Below are positions 33,300 through 41,587 of a DNA stretch of 64,000 bases, piece by piece (within the stretch, counting starts at the first letter, position 1; every line of letters begins with the position of its first letter). The notes beneath the pieces were generated by a model that searched no databases, had not been told where the DNA came from, and saw only the letters and a program-made list of their open reading frames with translations. The DNA comes from Arthrobacter bambusae (GTDB lineage Bacteria; Actinomycetota; Actinomycetes; Actinomycetales; Micrococcaceae). The translations under genes and the position numbers were made by a program. The stretch is from contig NZ_JAHHZS010000019.1 in the NCBI RefSeq assembly GCF_022606295.1, forward strand, positions 34,521 through 98,520. Reading direction: 5' to 3'.

Positions 33300-34778
33300 T
33301 CAGGCCGTGGCGGTCCTCAGCGCCGGAAGCCGCACCGCAAACTCCGTCCGGCCCGGCCGCGATGCCACTTCGACAGTACCGCCATGCGCCTGAACGATGG
33401 ATTCCACGATCGACAAGCCGAGCCCGGACGTGCCCTCGGAACCGGAGCGGGCGGCGTCGGCACGGGCAAAGCGCGAGAAAATCCTGCCCTGGAAATCCGG
33501 CGGGATGCCCGGCCCGTTATCCGTCACGGTCACCACGGCGCTGCCATCGGCGGAACGCATGACGCCGGTGACCACGGTGGTACCCGCCTCCGTGTGCTTG
33601 CGGGCGTTGGAGAGCAGATTTGCCAAGACCTGGTGGAGCTGAGTGGTGTCGCCGCGGACCGTGATGGGCTCATCCGGGAGCTTGAGCTGCCAGATGTGTT
33701 CGGGGGCCATGACTTTCTCGTCGCTGACGGTTTCGACCACCAACTGCGTGAGGTCCACATCGGTGAACTCCGGGGCCTTGCCTTCGTCAAGCCGGGCCAG
33801 CAGAAGGAGGTCCTCCACGAGGGTGGTCATGCGTTCGGACTGGCTTTGCACCCGGCCCAGTGATTTGCGGCCGTCCTCGGTGAACGTCTCGGTCATGCGC
33901 AAGAGCTCTGTGTAGCCGCGGATGGCCGTCAGCGGAGTGCGTAGTTCGTGTGACGCGTCGGCCACGAACTGGCGCACTTTCGTTTCGCTTTGCTGGCGCG
34001 CCTCGAGGGCGCTCGAGACGTTGTCCAGCATGAGGTTCAATGCATGGCCCACGCTTCCCACCTCTGTGCCCGGGTGGGCCGCCGACGCCGGAACGCGCAC
34101 CGCGAGTGCCACCTCACCGGCGTCGAGCGGAAGTTTCGATACCTTCGTGGCGACGTCGGAAAGTTGCTCCAGAGGGCGCATGGTACGGCGGATCAGGACG
34201 GTTCCGGCCAGCCCGATCAGGATCAGCCCGCCCAAGGACACCAGCACCATGGTCCACACGAGCGAGGCCTCGGTGTCTTCTTTCGAGGCAAGCGGCAGCC
34301 CCGTGATGACCACATCGCCATAGGGGGTTTCGGCGGCTACCAGCCGGTAGCCGCCATTGGAGAGGGTGCGATCAACCGGACGGCCATCGGAGGGGAGCGC
34401 CAACAGTATTCCGGCATCGCTGGGCGACAACGGAGTACGGGTGGCATCCGAGGAGAGGAACCCGGCATCGCTGCTCACCTGGCCGCCAAGGATTCGCGCG
34501 TTCAAGGTGCCGATGCTCTGGCCCCGGGGATCCAGGGGGTCCGGACGGCCGCCGGGGTTGCCTTGCGGCGGGCGCCCGTGCGACGCCTGCATCAATTGCT
34601 GGTCCAGTTGCTTCGTGAGGAACACGTCCATGGAGGCATAGCTGACCACCCCGACTGCGCCGCAGATGGCCACGAGGAGCGCCATGGAGAGGAGGATCAA
34701 GCGGGTGCGCAAGTGCCAGGTTGAGGGATTGAACCAGCTGTGGTCGGTTTGGCGGGGGATACCCGAGAGTGCGGACAT
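33300..34778 (-). CDS. Sensor histidine kinase (TcrY/TrcS-like)
   Basis: A 492-aa membrane kinase. TM1 is LILLSMALLVAICGAVGVVSY cut at residues about 28-50, followed by a roughly 140-residue external sensor domain, TM2 near residues 172-195 and a HAMP linker (RRTMRPLEQLSDV). The phospho-acceptor His lies in ADASHELRTPLTA. The ATPase motifs are the N box LANLLSNARKHT, G1 DNGPGIP and G2 SGLGLSIVESIV. It lies 12 bp after the response-regulator gene. The signal sensed is unknown. Confidence 0.93.
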   Translation of the reverse strand: MSALSGIPRQTDHSWFNPSTWHLRTRLILLSMALLVAICGAVGVVSYASMDVFLTKQLDQQLMQASHGRPPQGNPGGRPDPLDPRGQSIGTLNARILGGQVSSDAGFLSSDATRTPLSPSDAGILLALPSDGRPVDRTLSNGGYRLVAAETPYGDVVITGLPLASKEDTEASLVWTMVLVSLGGLILIGLAGTVLIRRTMRPLEQLSDVATKVSKLPLDAGEVALAVRVPASAAHPGTEVGSVGHALNLMLDNVSSALEARQQSETKVRQFVADASHELRTPLTAIRGYTELLRMTETFTEDGRKSLGRVQSQSERMTTLVEDLLLLARLDEGKAPEFTDVDLTQLVVETVSDEKVMAPEHIWQLKLPDEPITVRGDTTQLHQVLANLLSNARKHTEAGTTVVTGVMRSADGSAVVTVTDNGPGIPPDFQGRIFSRFARADAARSGSEGTSGLGLSIVESIVQAHGGTVEVASRPGRTEFAVRLPALRTATA

Positions 34779-34790
34779 TCGACGCCCCGG

Positions 34791-35531
34791 CTATTCGGCA
34801 GGCTTGATGACGTAGCCGGCTCCGCGCACCGTGTGGATCATGGGCGGATGGTTGGCCTCGATCTTCTTGCGAAGGTATGAGATGTAAAGCTCCACGATGT
34901 TGGCCTGGCCGCCGAAATCGTAATCCCACACGCGGTCCAGGATCTGGGCCTTGCTAACCACGCGCTTGGGATTTTCCATGAGGTAGCGCAGGAGTTCGAA
35001 CTGGGTCGCGGTGAGCGGGATGTCTTCGCCGCCGCGGGTGACTTCACGGGTGTCAACGTTCAAGGTCAGGTCGCCTACCACCAGCTCGGCCGTGTCCATC
35101 GCAGCCACCCCCGAGCGCTGGACCAAGCGGTGCAGGCGCAGGAGGACTTCCTCCATGCTGAAGGGCTTGGTGACATAATCGTCGCCGCCCGCGGCCAACC
35201 CCACGATCCGGTCCTGCACGTCATCCTTGGCGGTGAGGAAAAGCGCAGGAACCTCGGGCGCAAAGGCGCGGATCCTGCCCAGCAGCTCAACGCCGTCGAA
35301 CCCTGGAAGCATCACATCCAGCACCAGGACGTCCGGACGGAAGTCCTTGGCGAGCTTCACTGCGGCCGGACCGTCGCCGGCCACTGCGACCGACCAGCCC
35401 GCCATGCGCAGGCCCATGCTCATGAGCTCGGCGAGGCTGGGTTCGTCGTCCACCACGAGGGCCCGGATGGGAGAACCGTCCGGGTGGCTGAGCTGCGGAA
35501 GGTTGTTGGTCATGGAGTGCGAGGATGCCAT
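34791..35531 (-). CDS. OmpR-family response regulator (TcrX/TrcR-like)
   Basis: A 246-aa regulator. The receiver domain contains VDDEPSLAEL (acidic pocket), LVLDVMLPGFDG (phosphorylated Asp) and TAKDD, with a Lys in VTKPFSMEEV. The C-terminal winged helix ends in RKKIEANHPPMIHTVRGAGYVIKP. ATG 35531 is used; ATG 35513 is an alternative. The gene is divergent from the repeat-bearing membrane protein. Direct CTGTGAG repeats with 11-bp period just upstream of it are candidate binding sites, suggesting autoregulation and control of the neighbour. Confidence 0.93.
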   Translation of the reverse strand: MASSHSMTNNLPQLSHPDGSPIRALVVDDEPSLAELMSMGLRMAGWSVAVAGDGPAAVKLAKDFRPDVLVLDVMLPGFDGVELLGRIRAFAPEVPALFLTAKDDVQDRIVGLAAGGDDYVTKPFSMEEVLLRLHRLVQRSGVAAMDTAELVVGDLTLNVDTREVTRGGEDIPLTATQFELLRYLMENPKRVVSKAQILDRVWDYDFGGQANIVELYISYLRKKIEANHPPMIHTVRGAGYVIKPAE

Positions 35532-35575
35532 GGGACAACTCTCCAATCTGCCGGTTTGCCGGTGCTTAGCCGTTG

Positions 35576-35593
35576 CTGTGAGCACCCTGTGAG
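35576..35593. promoter_or_regulatory. Direct repeat, candidate response-regulator binding site
   Basis: CTGTGAG at 35576-35582 and again at 35587-35593, an 11-bp period that is typical of OmpR-family half-sites. They lie 45-62 bp upstream of the response-regulator start. A third inverted copy (TCACAG) occurs at about 35665. Confidence 0.45.
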
Positions 35594-35773
35594 TCCCAGC
35601 CTAGCCACCTGTCCAAAGGTTGCGCGGGTTCCCCCAGCAGAATCCGACACAACACCGCTGCAGGTCACAGGGAAGCCTTCAGTTCGACACAGCCAACGCA
35701 CAGCAACGCGACTGACGCTGATTGGGACAAGAACAACCGCGACCAAAGAGTCTCGACTTCGATGGAGAACATC

Positions 35774-36631
35774 ATGGATCAGCAAAACAACCCCTCCGTA
35801 CCTGGTTCCGAGCCGGAGAACGGGCACCCGCAGCCAGTGATCCGCCCCGTTGATGAGTCCGGGCAGCCCGGCGCCGGTTGGGGTGCTCCGCAGCAGCCGG
35901 TGAACCAGCAGCCTGCCGCTGGTTGGGGTGCTCCGCAGCAGGCGGTGAACCAGCAGCCTGCCGCCGGTTGGGGTGCTCCGCAGCAGCCGGTGAACCAGCA
36001 GCCTGCCGCCGGTTGGGGTGGTCCGCAGCAATACAACGCTGGACAGCCCCGACCTTCGTTTTTCAAGAATTGGAGCCTGAAGAAGGGCCTCATTGTCGGC
36101 GGCGTCGCGGTGGTGGTCGCTGCGGCGGCAGGAGCCGGCGCATATGCCGCCGGTAACGGGACCGCGGTGGCTGACACTACCAACGCGCAGGGTCCGGGTG
36201 CCGGGCAGAACGGGCAGGGCGGATTCGGCGGCCCCGGCGGCACGAACGCAGGCCCGGGTGGGCTCGGGGTGGGCATGGGCGGCCTGAACGCAGCGGTCCA
36301 CTCGGAATACGTTGTCCTCCAGAACGGCAGCTACGTCACCATGGCGGGCCAGCTGGGAACAGTCACCGACATCTCGGCGAGCTCCATGACGGTCAAGAGC
36401 GAAGACGGGTTCACGAAAACCTATGTGCTGGGATCGGACGTCGTGGTAGCTCAAGGTATGCGGCAACGCGGAAGCGGGACCACCGGCACCACCCTGACCC
36501 TCGCCGATGTGAAGTCCGGATCCAGCGTGCGGGTCACTGCGCTCAAGGATTCCGACAAGTACACGGCCCAGTCCATCCAGATCGTGACTGCCACCGCGTC
36601 AACCAGCCAAGGAACCGGGACCACCAACTAA
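35774..36631 (+). CDS. Single-pass membrane protein with N-terminal 15-aa repeats and DUF5666-like external domain
   Basis: A 285-aa protein. The cytoplasmic N-terminus has three copies of a 15-residue unit (GWGAPQQPVNQQPAA) plus a partial fourth. One helix follows (LIVGGVAVVVAAAAGAGAYAA, described at about residues 106-127), then a Gly-rich external segment and a beta-rich domain resembling DUF5666 (YVTMAGQLGTVTDISASSMTVKS). ATG 35774 follows GGAG at 6 nt; ATG 35762 is less well placed. Divergent from the response regulator and probably its target. Its stop codon lies inside the inverted repeat that follows. Confidence 0.8.
   Translation: MDQQNNPSVPGSEPENGHPQPVIRPVDESGQPGAGWGAPQQPVNQQPAAGWGAPQQAVNQQPAAGWGAPQQPVNQQPAAGWGGPQQYNAGQPRPSFFKNWSLKKGLIVGGVAVVVAAAAGAGAYAAGNGTAVADTTNAQGPGAGQNGQGGFGGPGGTNAGPGGLGVGMGGLNAAVHSEYVVLQNGSYVTMAGQLGTVTDISASSMTVKSEDGFTKTYVLGSDVVVAQGMRQRGSGTTGTTLTLADVKSGSSVRVTALKDSDKYTAQSIQIVTATASTSQGTGTTN
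35876..36030. repeat. 45-bp in-frame tandem repeat
   Basis: Three full units (35876-35920, 35921-35965, 35966-36010) and a 20-bp partial unit. Units 1-3 differ by one or two bases. Each encodes GWGAPQQ(P/A)VNQQPAAG-type sequence. The high identity at DNA level indicates recent expansion. Confidence 0.95.
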
Positions 36632-36687
36632 CCCGCAGTTGATGTCGTTATCGGCCCCCAAAACGACATCTAATGCGAGTCAGTTGG
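36624..36687. repeat. CCCAACTGACTCGCA-family inverted repeat, copy 1
   Basis: Imperfect arms of about 26 bp around a short loop (ends CCAACTAACCCGCA / TGCGAGTCAGTTGG; inner arms ATGTCGTT / AACGACAT). The left arm contains the stop codon of the preceding gene (36629-36631). Related copies lie at 40017, 55436 and 63944. Confidence 0.85.
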
Positions 36688-36786
36688 GTACGATGACAAG
36701 GGCCGGCGGACGGGGGTTCACGGACGAGCCCGGCGCGGAAATGCGGAAGGGGTCAGGCCGATAGCCGAGGAGAGTTGAGGGTACCC

Positions 36787-37605
36787 ATGACCGCGTCGAT
36801 GGTTGAGCGGCACAATGTCACGGTCTTGGGGGCCACGGACGGCCAGGTCCTGATGTTCGCGCACGGTTTTGGCACGGACCAGAAGATGTGGGACCGGATT
36901 CTCCCGTTCCTGACGGAGCAATACCGCGTAGTTCTCTTCGACCACATGGGCTCGGGGGGATCCGACCAGGCATTTTATGATTCGTCCCGCTACTCGAGCC
37001 TTGACGCCTACGTTGCCGACCTCCTGGAGATCTGCGCCGAGCTGGACCTGGGGGGCGTGACGCTGATCGGCCACAGCGTCGGAGCCATGATGGCCATTGC
37101 CGCGGCCACGGCCGACCAGCAGTCGCGCATCGCCCGGCTCGTGCTCGTGACAGCTTCGCCCAGCTATATGAACCACCCCGACGACGGCTACTTCGGCGGC
37201 TATTCCAGTGATGAGCTGGACGAGCTCTTTGAATCCTTGGACGCCAACTACCTTGTCTGGGCCGAGGCGATGGCCCCTGTGTTCATGAACGTCCCCTCCT
37301 CACCCGAGTTCGGGCGGGAATTGCAGGGCAGCTTCCGTCGGATCAACCCCAGGGTTGCCCGCGATTTTGCCCGCGTCGCTTTCCTCTCCGACGTGCGTCA
37401 TTTGTTGTCCCGCGTCGAATTGCCTGTGCTCATCCTCCAAAGCACGGACGACGTCGTCACTCCTGAACACATCGGAACCTACCTCCAGGAACGCCTGCCG
37501 ACAAGCGTCCTCGTCAGGCTTGCCGCGACCGGCCATTTCCCGCAGACAAGCGCCCCGGAGGAAACAGTCAACGCTCTTCTTGACTACCTCGGCACCCCGG
37601 TATGA
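36787..37605 (+). CDS. RsbQ-like alpha/beta hydrolase
   Basis: A 272-aa alpha/beta hydrolase close to RsbQ. The catalytic triad fits Ser in LIGHSVGAMM, Asp in LQSTDDVVTP and His in AATGHFPQTSAPEE; FAHGFGTDQKMWD forms the oxyanion region. RsbQ in Bacillus makes or processes a small hydrophobic ligand sensed by the PAS domain of RsbP. Here the partner is a PAS-GGDEF protein whose start overlaps this stop by 4 bp. ATG 36787 is preceded by GAGGG. Confidence 0.92.
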   Translation: MTASMVERHNVTVLGATDGQVLMFAHGFGTDQKMWDRILPFLTEQYRVVLFDHMGSGGSDQAFYDSSRYSSLDAYVADLLEICAELDLGGVTLIGHSVGAMMAIAAATADQQSRIARLVLVTASPSYMNHPDDGYFGGYSSDELDELFESLDANYLVWAEAMAPVFMNVPSSPEFGRELQGSFRRINPRVARDFARVAFLSDVRHLLSRVELPVLILQSTDDVVTPEHIGTYLQERLPTSVLVRLAATGHFPQTSAPEETVNALLDYLGTPV

Positions 37606-38591
37606 CCGACGGGACAGTTGACTATCGGCAGATCTTCGACGCAGCCCCGGCCGGTTACCTGCTCACCCGGCCCGACGGTACCATCGTCGACGCGAACCGG
37701 ACGATGTACGAGTGGACGGGACGCGGACAGGAAGCGCTGCTGGGGCTGAACCTGCTCTCCCTCTTGCCGGCCGGGGACCGGATCATGTTCCTGACCCACG
37801 CCATCCCGGCCATCGAATCCAACGGCTCGGTGAAAGAGCTTGCGGTGGAGATCCTCGCCGCCAACGGCGAAAGGCTGCCGGTATTGCTCGCGGTGTCCCG
37901 GACGCGGAAACCCGATGCCTTCGACACGGCTGCCCCCGAACTGAACGTCGTCGTCGTTTTTGGCGTCCACGAGAGGCGCCTTTATGAGCGGGAACTGGCC
38001 GCCACGTTGCGCAGGCTCGAAGAATCGGAGTTGGAACGGGCCAAACTCCTTGAAGAGGCCAGGCACCAAGCCACCCACGATGCCTTGACCCATTTGCCGA
38101 ACCGGACCTTGTTGACGTCGCGCCTCGATGAGGCTTTGGAGCGTGCGGGCAACCACGGCCTGCACGTCGGCCTGTTGTTTTGCGATATCAACCGCTTCAA
38201 GGACATCAATGACACCTACGGCCACGCAGTGGGCGACGAGGTCCTCGGCCATGTCGCCGGGCGCCTCGCCGATGCGGTCCGCGGCGTCGACACCGTCGCG
38301 CGCTACAGCGGTGACGAATTCGTCATTCTCCTCCCGGCCCTGGAATCACCCGAGGAAATTGCCGTGATCGCCTCCCGCATCCTGAACAGCTTCGATCCGG
38401 AGTGCATCGTGGGCGAGTCGCAGCTGCGGGTCGAGCTCGCCGTCGGCCAAGCCGTGACGGCCGCGATGAGGCCAATGCTCCCCGAAGCGCGGGAAGAATT
38501 GGCGCGGCAGCTTCTCATGGAGGCCGACGCCGACATGTACCGATCCAAACCAAGGGCTGCGTCGAAGCTGGAAACCAGCCACGCGATGTGA
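37602..38591 (+). CDS. PAS-GGDEF diguanylate cyclase-like protein
   Basis: A 329-aa cytosolic protein. The N-terminal PAS domain (residues about 5-125) shows IFDAAPAGYLLTRPDGTIVDANRTM cut at AAPAGYLLTRPDG and the EW-TGRGQEALLG segment. A short coiled linker (ELAATLRRLEESELERAKLLEEARHQ, about 130-160) leads to a GGDEF domain with HDALTHLPNRTLL, FCDINRFKDINDTYGH and the signature RYSGDEF. SGDEF is tolerated in active cyclases, and no EAL domain is present. It probably makes c-di-GMP in response to a ligand delivered by the RsbQ-like hydrolase. Confidence 0.9.
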   Translation: MTDGTVDYRQIFDAAPAGYLLTRPDGTIVDANRTMYEWTGRGQEALLGLNLLSLLPAGDRIMFLTHAIPAIESNGSVKELAVEILAANGERLPVLLAVSRTRKPDAFDTAAPELNVVVVFGVHERRLYERELAATLRRLEESELERAKLLEEARHQATHDALTHLPNRTLLTSRLDEALERAGNHGLHVGLLFCDINRFKDINDTYGHAVGDEVLGHVAGRLADAVRGVDTVARYSGDEFVILLPALESPEEIAVIASRILNSFDPECIVGESQLRVELAVGQAVTAAMRPMLPEAREELARQLLMEADADMYRSKPRAASKLETSHAM

Positions 38592-38820
38592 GGTTGAGAA
38601 GCCTTGCAAAGGCCCTGACAGGCGATTTGCCAAAAGAATTTTCGATGGAAGCAGATCCAGGATTGGACAAGGGTTGTTTCATATCTCGAGATTCAAGGGC
38701 AAGCGCGTGACGTGACTTGAGATTCAGGAAGTGGCAATTCAATCAAATTTTATTCGAGTATTGCGCGCGCAACGGCCAGTGTGGCGAACGAGAATGGGTC
38801 ACATTTGGACATGTCTGAAT

Positions 38821-38836
38821 TGTGATGTGCGGCACA
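38821..38836. promoter_or_regulatory. CRP/GlxR-like site
   Basis: TGTGA-TGTGCG-GCACA departs from the TGTGA-N6-TCACA consensus at one position, and lies 306-321 bp upstream of the winged-helix gene. Confidence 0.4.
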
Positions 38837-38871
38837 ATAGTCCGATTCGTCTCAAAATGTGGACGTTTCCG

Positions 38872-38902
38872 CCCTTTGTTACTTGCAAGTTCCCTTTGTT
38901 AC
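38872..38902. promoter_or_regulatory. 11-bp direct repeat with 20-bp period
   Basis: CCCTTTGTTAC twice, two helical turns apart, as expected of tandem sites for an OmpR-type winged-helix protein such as the one encoded downstream at 39142. Confidence 0.45.
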
Positions 38903-39141
38903 GTTGCACACTTCAAATGTGAACAAGAACTCAACAGCATCTGCAGCCGCAGCGATCGAGCCCAGCGCACCCGCTGGTTTTTCGATGAGCTGTTGTCGAA
39001 TGCATGCCTAACTTCAGACCCCAGGAAGTTTCAGGCATTCGCCCCCTGCCCAGCGTCGGGCGCCCCTCCCCATCTCATTGCGGGGACCAGACCAGCATTC
39101 GAAGCCGCGATGACGGCTATTCACTTTGAGGTAAGCACTCC

Positions 39142-40011
39142 ATGTCAGTTGCATCCGGATACGTCCATATCTCCGTCCGTAACGCCAATAAGGCCGCGTC
39201 GAACGCCGGCCTGCGTCCCGGCTTCGGAAACCGCCCGGCCTACGCCCAGCCCGCACCGCAGGGTGGCAGCCAGGCGCCCGGTTACGTCCCCCAGGGCTAC
39301 AACCCCAACTCCTACGGACAGCTCCGCGCCGTTCCCGCCAACGAGGCCGCGCCAATGACTGCGCCCACGCCCGTCCTGGCTCCCGCAGACCGCTCCATCC
39401 GCCCCGTTGCCAGCGACAATGTGGCCCGCGGGTTCGTGCTCTACATGGGCATTGACGAAGACACCGCCGCTGCCGCAGGAACGTCCATCGCCAAGCTTGC
39501 CCAGGAAATCCGGGCTTACGCACAGTCCCTCGTTGCCGGTGCCGAGAGCTATGCCGCCGTCGCGGTAGCCCCGGCCAGTGCGCCCGGTTCGGCGCTCGAC
39601 GTCGTCCGCTCGACTTTCGGTGACCCGACTGTTGGCAACCGCCAGCGCTCCGAAGCGCTCCGCCCGCAGCCTGCCCAGGAAGCCCGGCCGTCCGGCGTCT
39701 TGATCGACCTCGCCCGCCGTGAGGTGCACCTCGACGGCGAATCCCTGAACCTCACGTTCAAGGAATTCGAACTCCTCAACTACCTCGTCGAGAACGGCAC
39801 CCGCACCGTGGGCCGCGATGAACTCCTCGAAGGCCTGTGGCGCAACGCCGAAGAAGTCCCGAACGAGCGCACCATCGACGTCCACATCCGGCGCCTCCGC
39901 TCCAAGCTCGGCCGCCTCGCGAACACCGTCCGGACCGTCCGCGGCCAGGGCTACCGCTTCTACGAGCACCCCGAGGTCATCGTCTGGGCCGCTCCGGAAT
40001 ACTCGATCTAG
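39142..40011 (+). CDS. Orphan winged-helix transcription factor (OmpR/PhoB-type DNA-binding domain without receiver)
   Basis: A 289-aa protein. The C-terminal domain (residues about 190-285) is a clear OmpR/PhoB effector domain: LIDLARREVHLDGESLNLTFKEFELLNYL, RDELLEGLW, RTIDVHIRRLRSKLGRL and VRTVRGQGYRF. The N-terminal 190 residues lack the Asp/Lys pocket of a receiver. They consist of a Pro/Ala/Gln-rich stretch (about 25-80) and a small domain FVLYMGIDEDTAAAAGTSIAKLAQEIRAYA. It is constitutively DNA-binding or controlled by another input, and likely autoregulated through the direct repeat upstream. Confidence 0.88.
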   Translation: MSVASGYVHISVRNANKAASNAGLRPGFGNRPAYAQPAPQGGSQAPGYVPQGYNPNSYGQLRAVPANEAAPMTAPTPVLAPADRSIRPVASDNVARGFVLYMGIDEDTAAAAGTSIAKLAQEIRAYAQSLVAGAESYAAVAVAPASAPGSALDVVRSTFGDPTVGNRQRSEALRPQPAQEARPSGVLIDLARREVHLDGESLNLTFKEFELLNYLVENGTRTVGRDELLEGLWRNAEEVPNERTIDVHIRRLRSKLGRLANTVRTVRGQGYRFYEHPEVIVWAAPEYSI

Positions 40012-40016
40012 CCCCA

Positions 40017-40082
40017 CCCAACTGACTCGCATTTGTTGTCGTTTTGAGCCCTCATAACGGCAACAAATGCGAGTCAGTTGGG
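40017..40082. repeat. CCCAACTGACTCGCA-family inverted repeat, copy 2
   Basis: The best-preserved 66-bp copy: CCCAACTGACTCGCATTTGTTG ends, given here as CCCAACTGACTCGCATTTG / CAAATGCGAGTCAGTTGGG, around a 9-10 nt loop. It starts 5 bp after the winged-helix stop and ends 16 bp before the SixA-like start. Confidence 0.92.
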
Positions 40083-40098
40083 ATAGTAGGGTGGGGGG

Positions 40099-40629
40099 AT
40101 GAGCGAGCATCACATCAAGCGGCTGGTGATCATGCGGCACGCGAAGTCGGACTGGCCCCTCGGGGTGCCGGACCATGAGCGACCCCTTGCCGAGCGTGGC
40201 CACCGGGAAGCCCCGCTCGCGGGCAAATGGCTCCTCAAGCACCACGTGATTCCGGACTTCATCTTGTGTTCGTCCGCGCTCCGGACCCGCCAGACCTGCA
40301 CCTGGGTGTGCAGCGAACTGGGGGACAAGGCCCCGACGCCGAAACTCGAGGACGGCCTCTACGCCGCCTCCGCGCAGCGGATGTTGACCGTCATCAACCA
40401 CGTGCCCGAAACCGTCACCACGCTCATGATCTTTTCGCACATGCCCGGCGTGCAGGAGCTCGCGATGCACCTGGCTTCCCGCGACTCTGACCATGACGCC
40501 TACATGGACGCCGCCACGCGCTACCCCACGAGCGCCGTGACCGTGATGGAACTCGAGAAGCCGTGGGCTGAACTCGATGGCCAGGATGCCCGGCTGACCC
40601 ACTTCACCGTTCCCCGCCCCAAGAAGTAG
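40099..40629 (+). CDS. SixA-type histidine phosphatase
   Basis: A 176-aa phosphohistidine phosphatase of the histidine-phosphatase superfamily. The catalytic motif is VIMRHAKSDWP (RHG variant RHA, as in SixA). The second-site His lies in LMIFSHMPGVQELA, and CSSALRTRQTC carries the phosphate-binding Arg. SixA proteins remove phosphate from histidine phosphotransfer proteins; in actinobacteria the target is not known. The start is 16 bp after the inverted repeat. Confidence 0.9.
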   Translation: MSEHHIKRLVIMRHAKSDWPLGVPDHERPLAERGHREAPLAGKWLLKHHVIPDFILCSSALRTRQTCTWVCSELGDKAPTPKLEDGLYAASAQRMLTVINHVPETVTTLMIFSHMPGVQELAMHLASRDSDHDAYMDAATRYPTSAVTVMELEKPWAELDGQDARLTHFTVPRPKK

Positions 40630-40636
40630 TCCCCGG

Positions 40637-41587
40637 CTAATCCACCTCGAGGCCGGCCGCCACATCCTGCAGCAAGCGCACCACATGGCGGATGCTGGGA
40701 CTTGCCGTCATCGTCTTGCGGTACACGATTCCCACTTGGCGTTGCTGCATCGGGTTAACCACGGGCACCGCCACCACTCCGGCGGGAAGCTCAGGCCTTC
40801 CGAGCCGCGGCACGAGGGCCACCGCCACGCCCTGCTGAACCATGGCGATATGCGTGGAAAAGTCGGGGTCGTAGATGCGGATGTCCGGCACGCGGCCCAG
40901 GCCCGCGAGGATTGCCAGCAATGCTTCATTGCAAATGGCCCCGGCCGGCGTGCTGATCCAGCTTTCGTCCACGAGGTCGGTAGGCTCGACGGCGGTCCGT
41001 CCGGCCAGCGGGTGCGCCGAGTTGAGCAGGACGTCGGCGGTGTCCAGGCAGAGGTCCTCGTGGACCATGTTCTCCGGAATGACCAGGGGCACTGAGTGCC
41101 AGTTGTGCACGACGCCGAGATCGGCTTCACCGGTGGCGACCCTCTGGACGGCCTCGCGCGGGTCCTCGGCCACCACCCGGATTTCAAGCCCGGAGCCGCC
41201 AGGCCCGGAACTCGCCCGCGAGCCCGTGCCAGCCTGAGCCGCGCCCAGTTTCCCCAGCATCGGCCCCACCAGTCCGCGGCAGGCGGTGGAGAATGCCACG
41301 AGCCGCAACACGCCGCTTGGCTTCGCAGGGTCGGCGAGCAAGGTGGCCTGCAGCTCTTCCAATTCGCCCAGGATGCGCCGTCCGTACTCGGCCAGCGCCA
41401 TGCCGCGGTCCGTCAGCAGTACGCCGCGGCCGTGACGTTCCAGGACCGTCACGCCGCTTTGCTTCTCGAGCTTCTTGATCTGTTGGGAGACCGCCGAGGG
41501 GCTGAATCCCATCGCCTCCGAGGCGGCCACCACGGAGCCTTGCTGTTCCACGGCTACGAGGGCACGCAACGCCGCAATCTCAATCAT
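40637..41587 (-). CDS. LysR-family transcriptional regulator
   Basis: A 316-aa LysR protein. The HTH is IEIAALRALVAVEQQGSVVAASEAMGFSPSAVSQQIKKLEKQSG, seen at residues about 2-45 with the AVSQQIKKLE recognition helix. The effector-binding domain follows (LRLVAFSTACRGLVGPML, TGEADLGVVHNW, VQQGVAVALVPR). A low-complexity insert, GTGSRASSGPGGSG, interrupts the first lobe. ATG 41587 is chosen over GTG 41602. It is divergent from an EamA transporter over 72 bp containing two inverted repeats, the usual LysR target arrangement. Confidence 0.92.
   Translation of the reverse strand: MIEIAALRALVAVEQQGSVVAASEAMGFSPSAVSQQIKKLEKQSGVTVLERHGRGVLLTDRGMALAEYGRRILGELEELQATLLADPAKPSGVLRLVAFSTACRGLVGPMLGKLGAAQAGTGSRASSGPGGSGLEIRVVAEDPREAVQRVATGEADLGVVHNWHSVPLVIPENMVHEDLCLDTADVLLNSAHPLAGRTAVEPTDLVDESWISTPAGAICNEALLAILAGLGRVPDIRIYDPDFSTHIAMVQQGVAVALVPRLGRPELPAGVVAVPVVNPMQQRQVGIVYRKTMTASPSIRHVVRLLQDVAAGLEVD

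Larger units (their letters stand above)
38592..39141 (+). other. 550-bp gene-free, AT-richer control region upstream of the orphan OmpR-type gene
   Basis: No coding frame with family resemblance is found here, and base composition falls clearly below that of the flanking genes. It contains the palindrome TTGCGCGCGCAA (38761-38772), a CRP/GlxR-like site TGTGA-N6-GCACA (38821-38836) within a larger ATTGTG/CACAAT pair, and an 11-bp direct repeat CCCTTTGTTAC (38872-38882 and 38892-38902) with exactly 20-bp spacing. It looks like an extended promoter for the gene at 39142. Confidence 0.6.
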
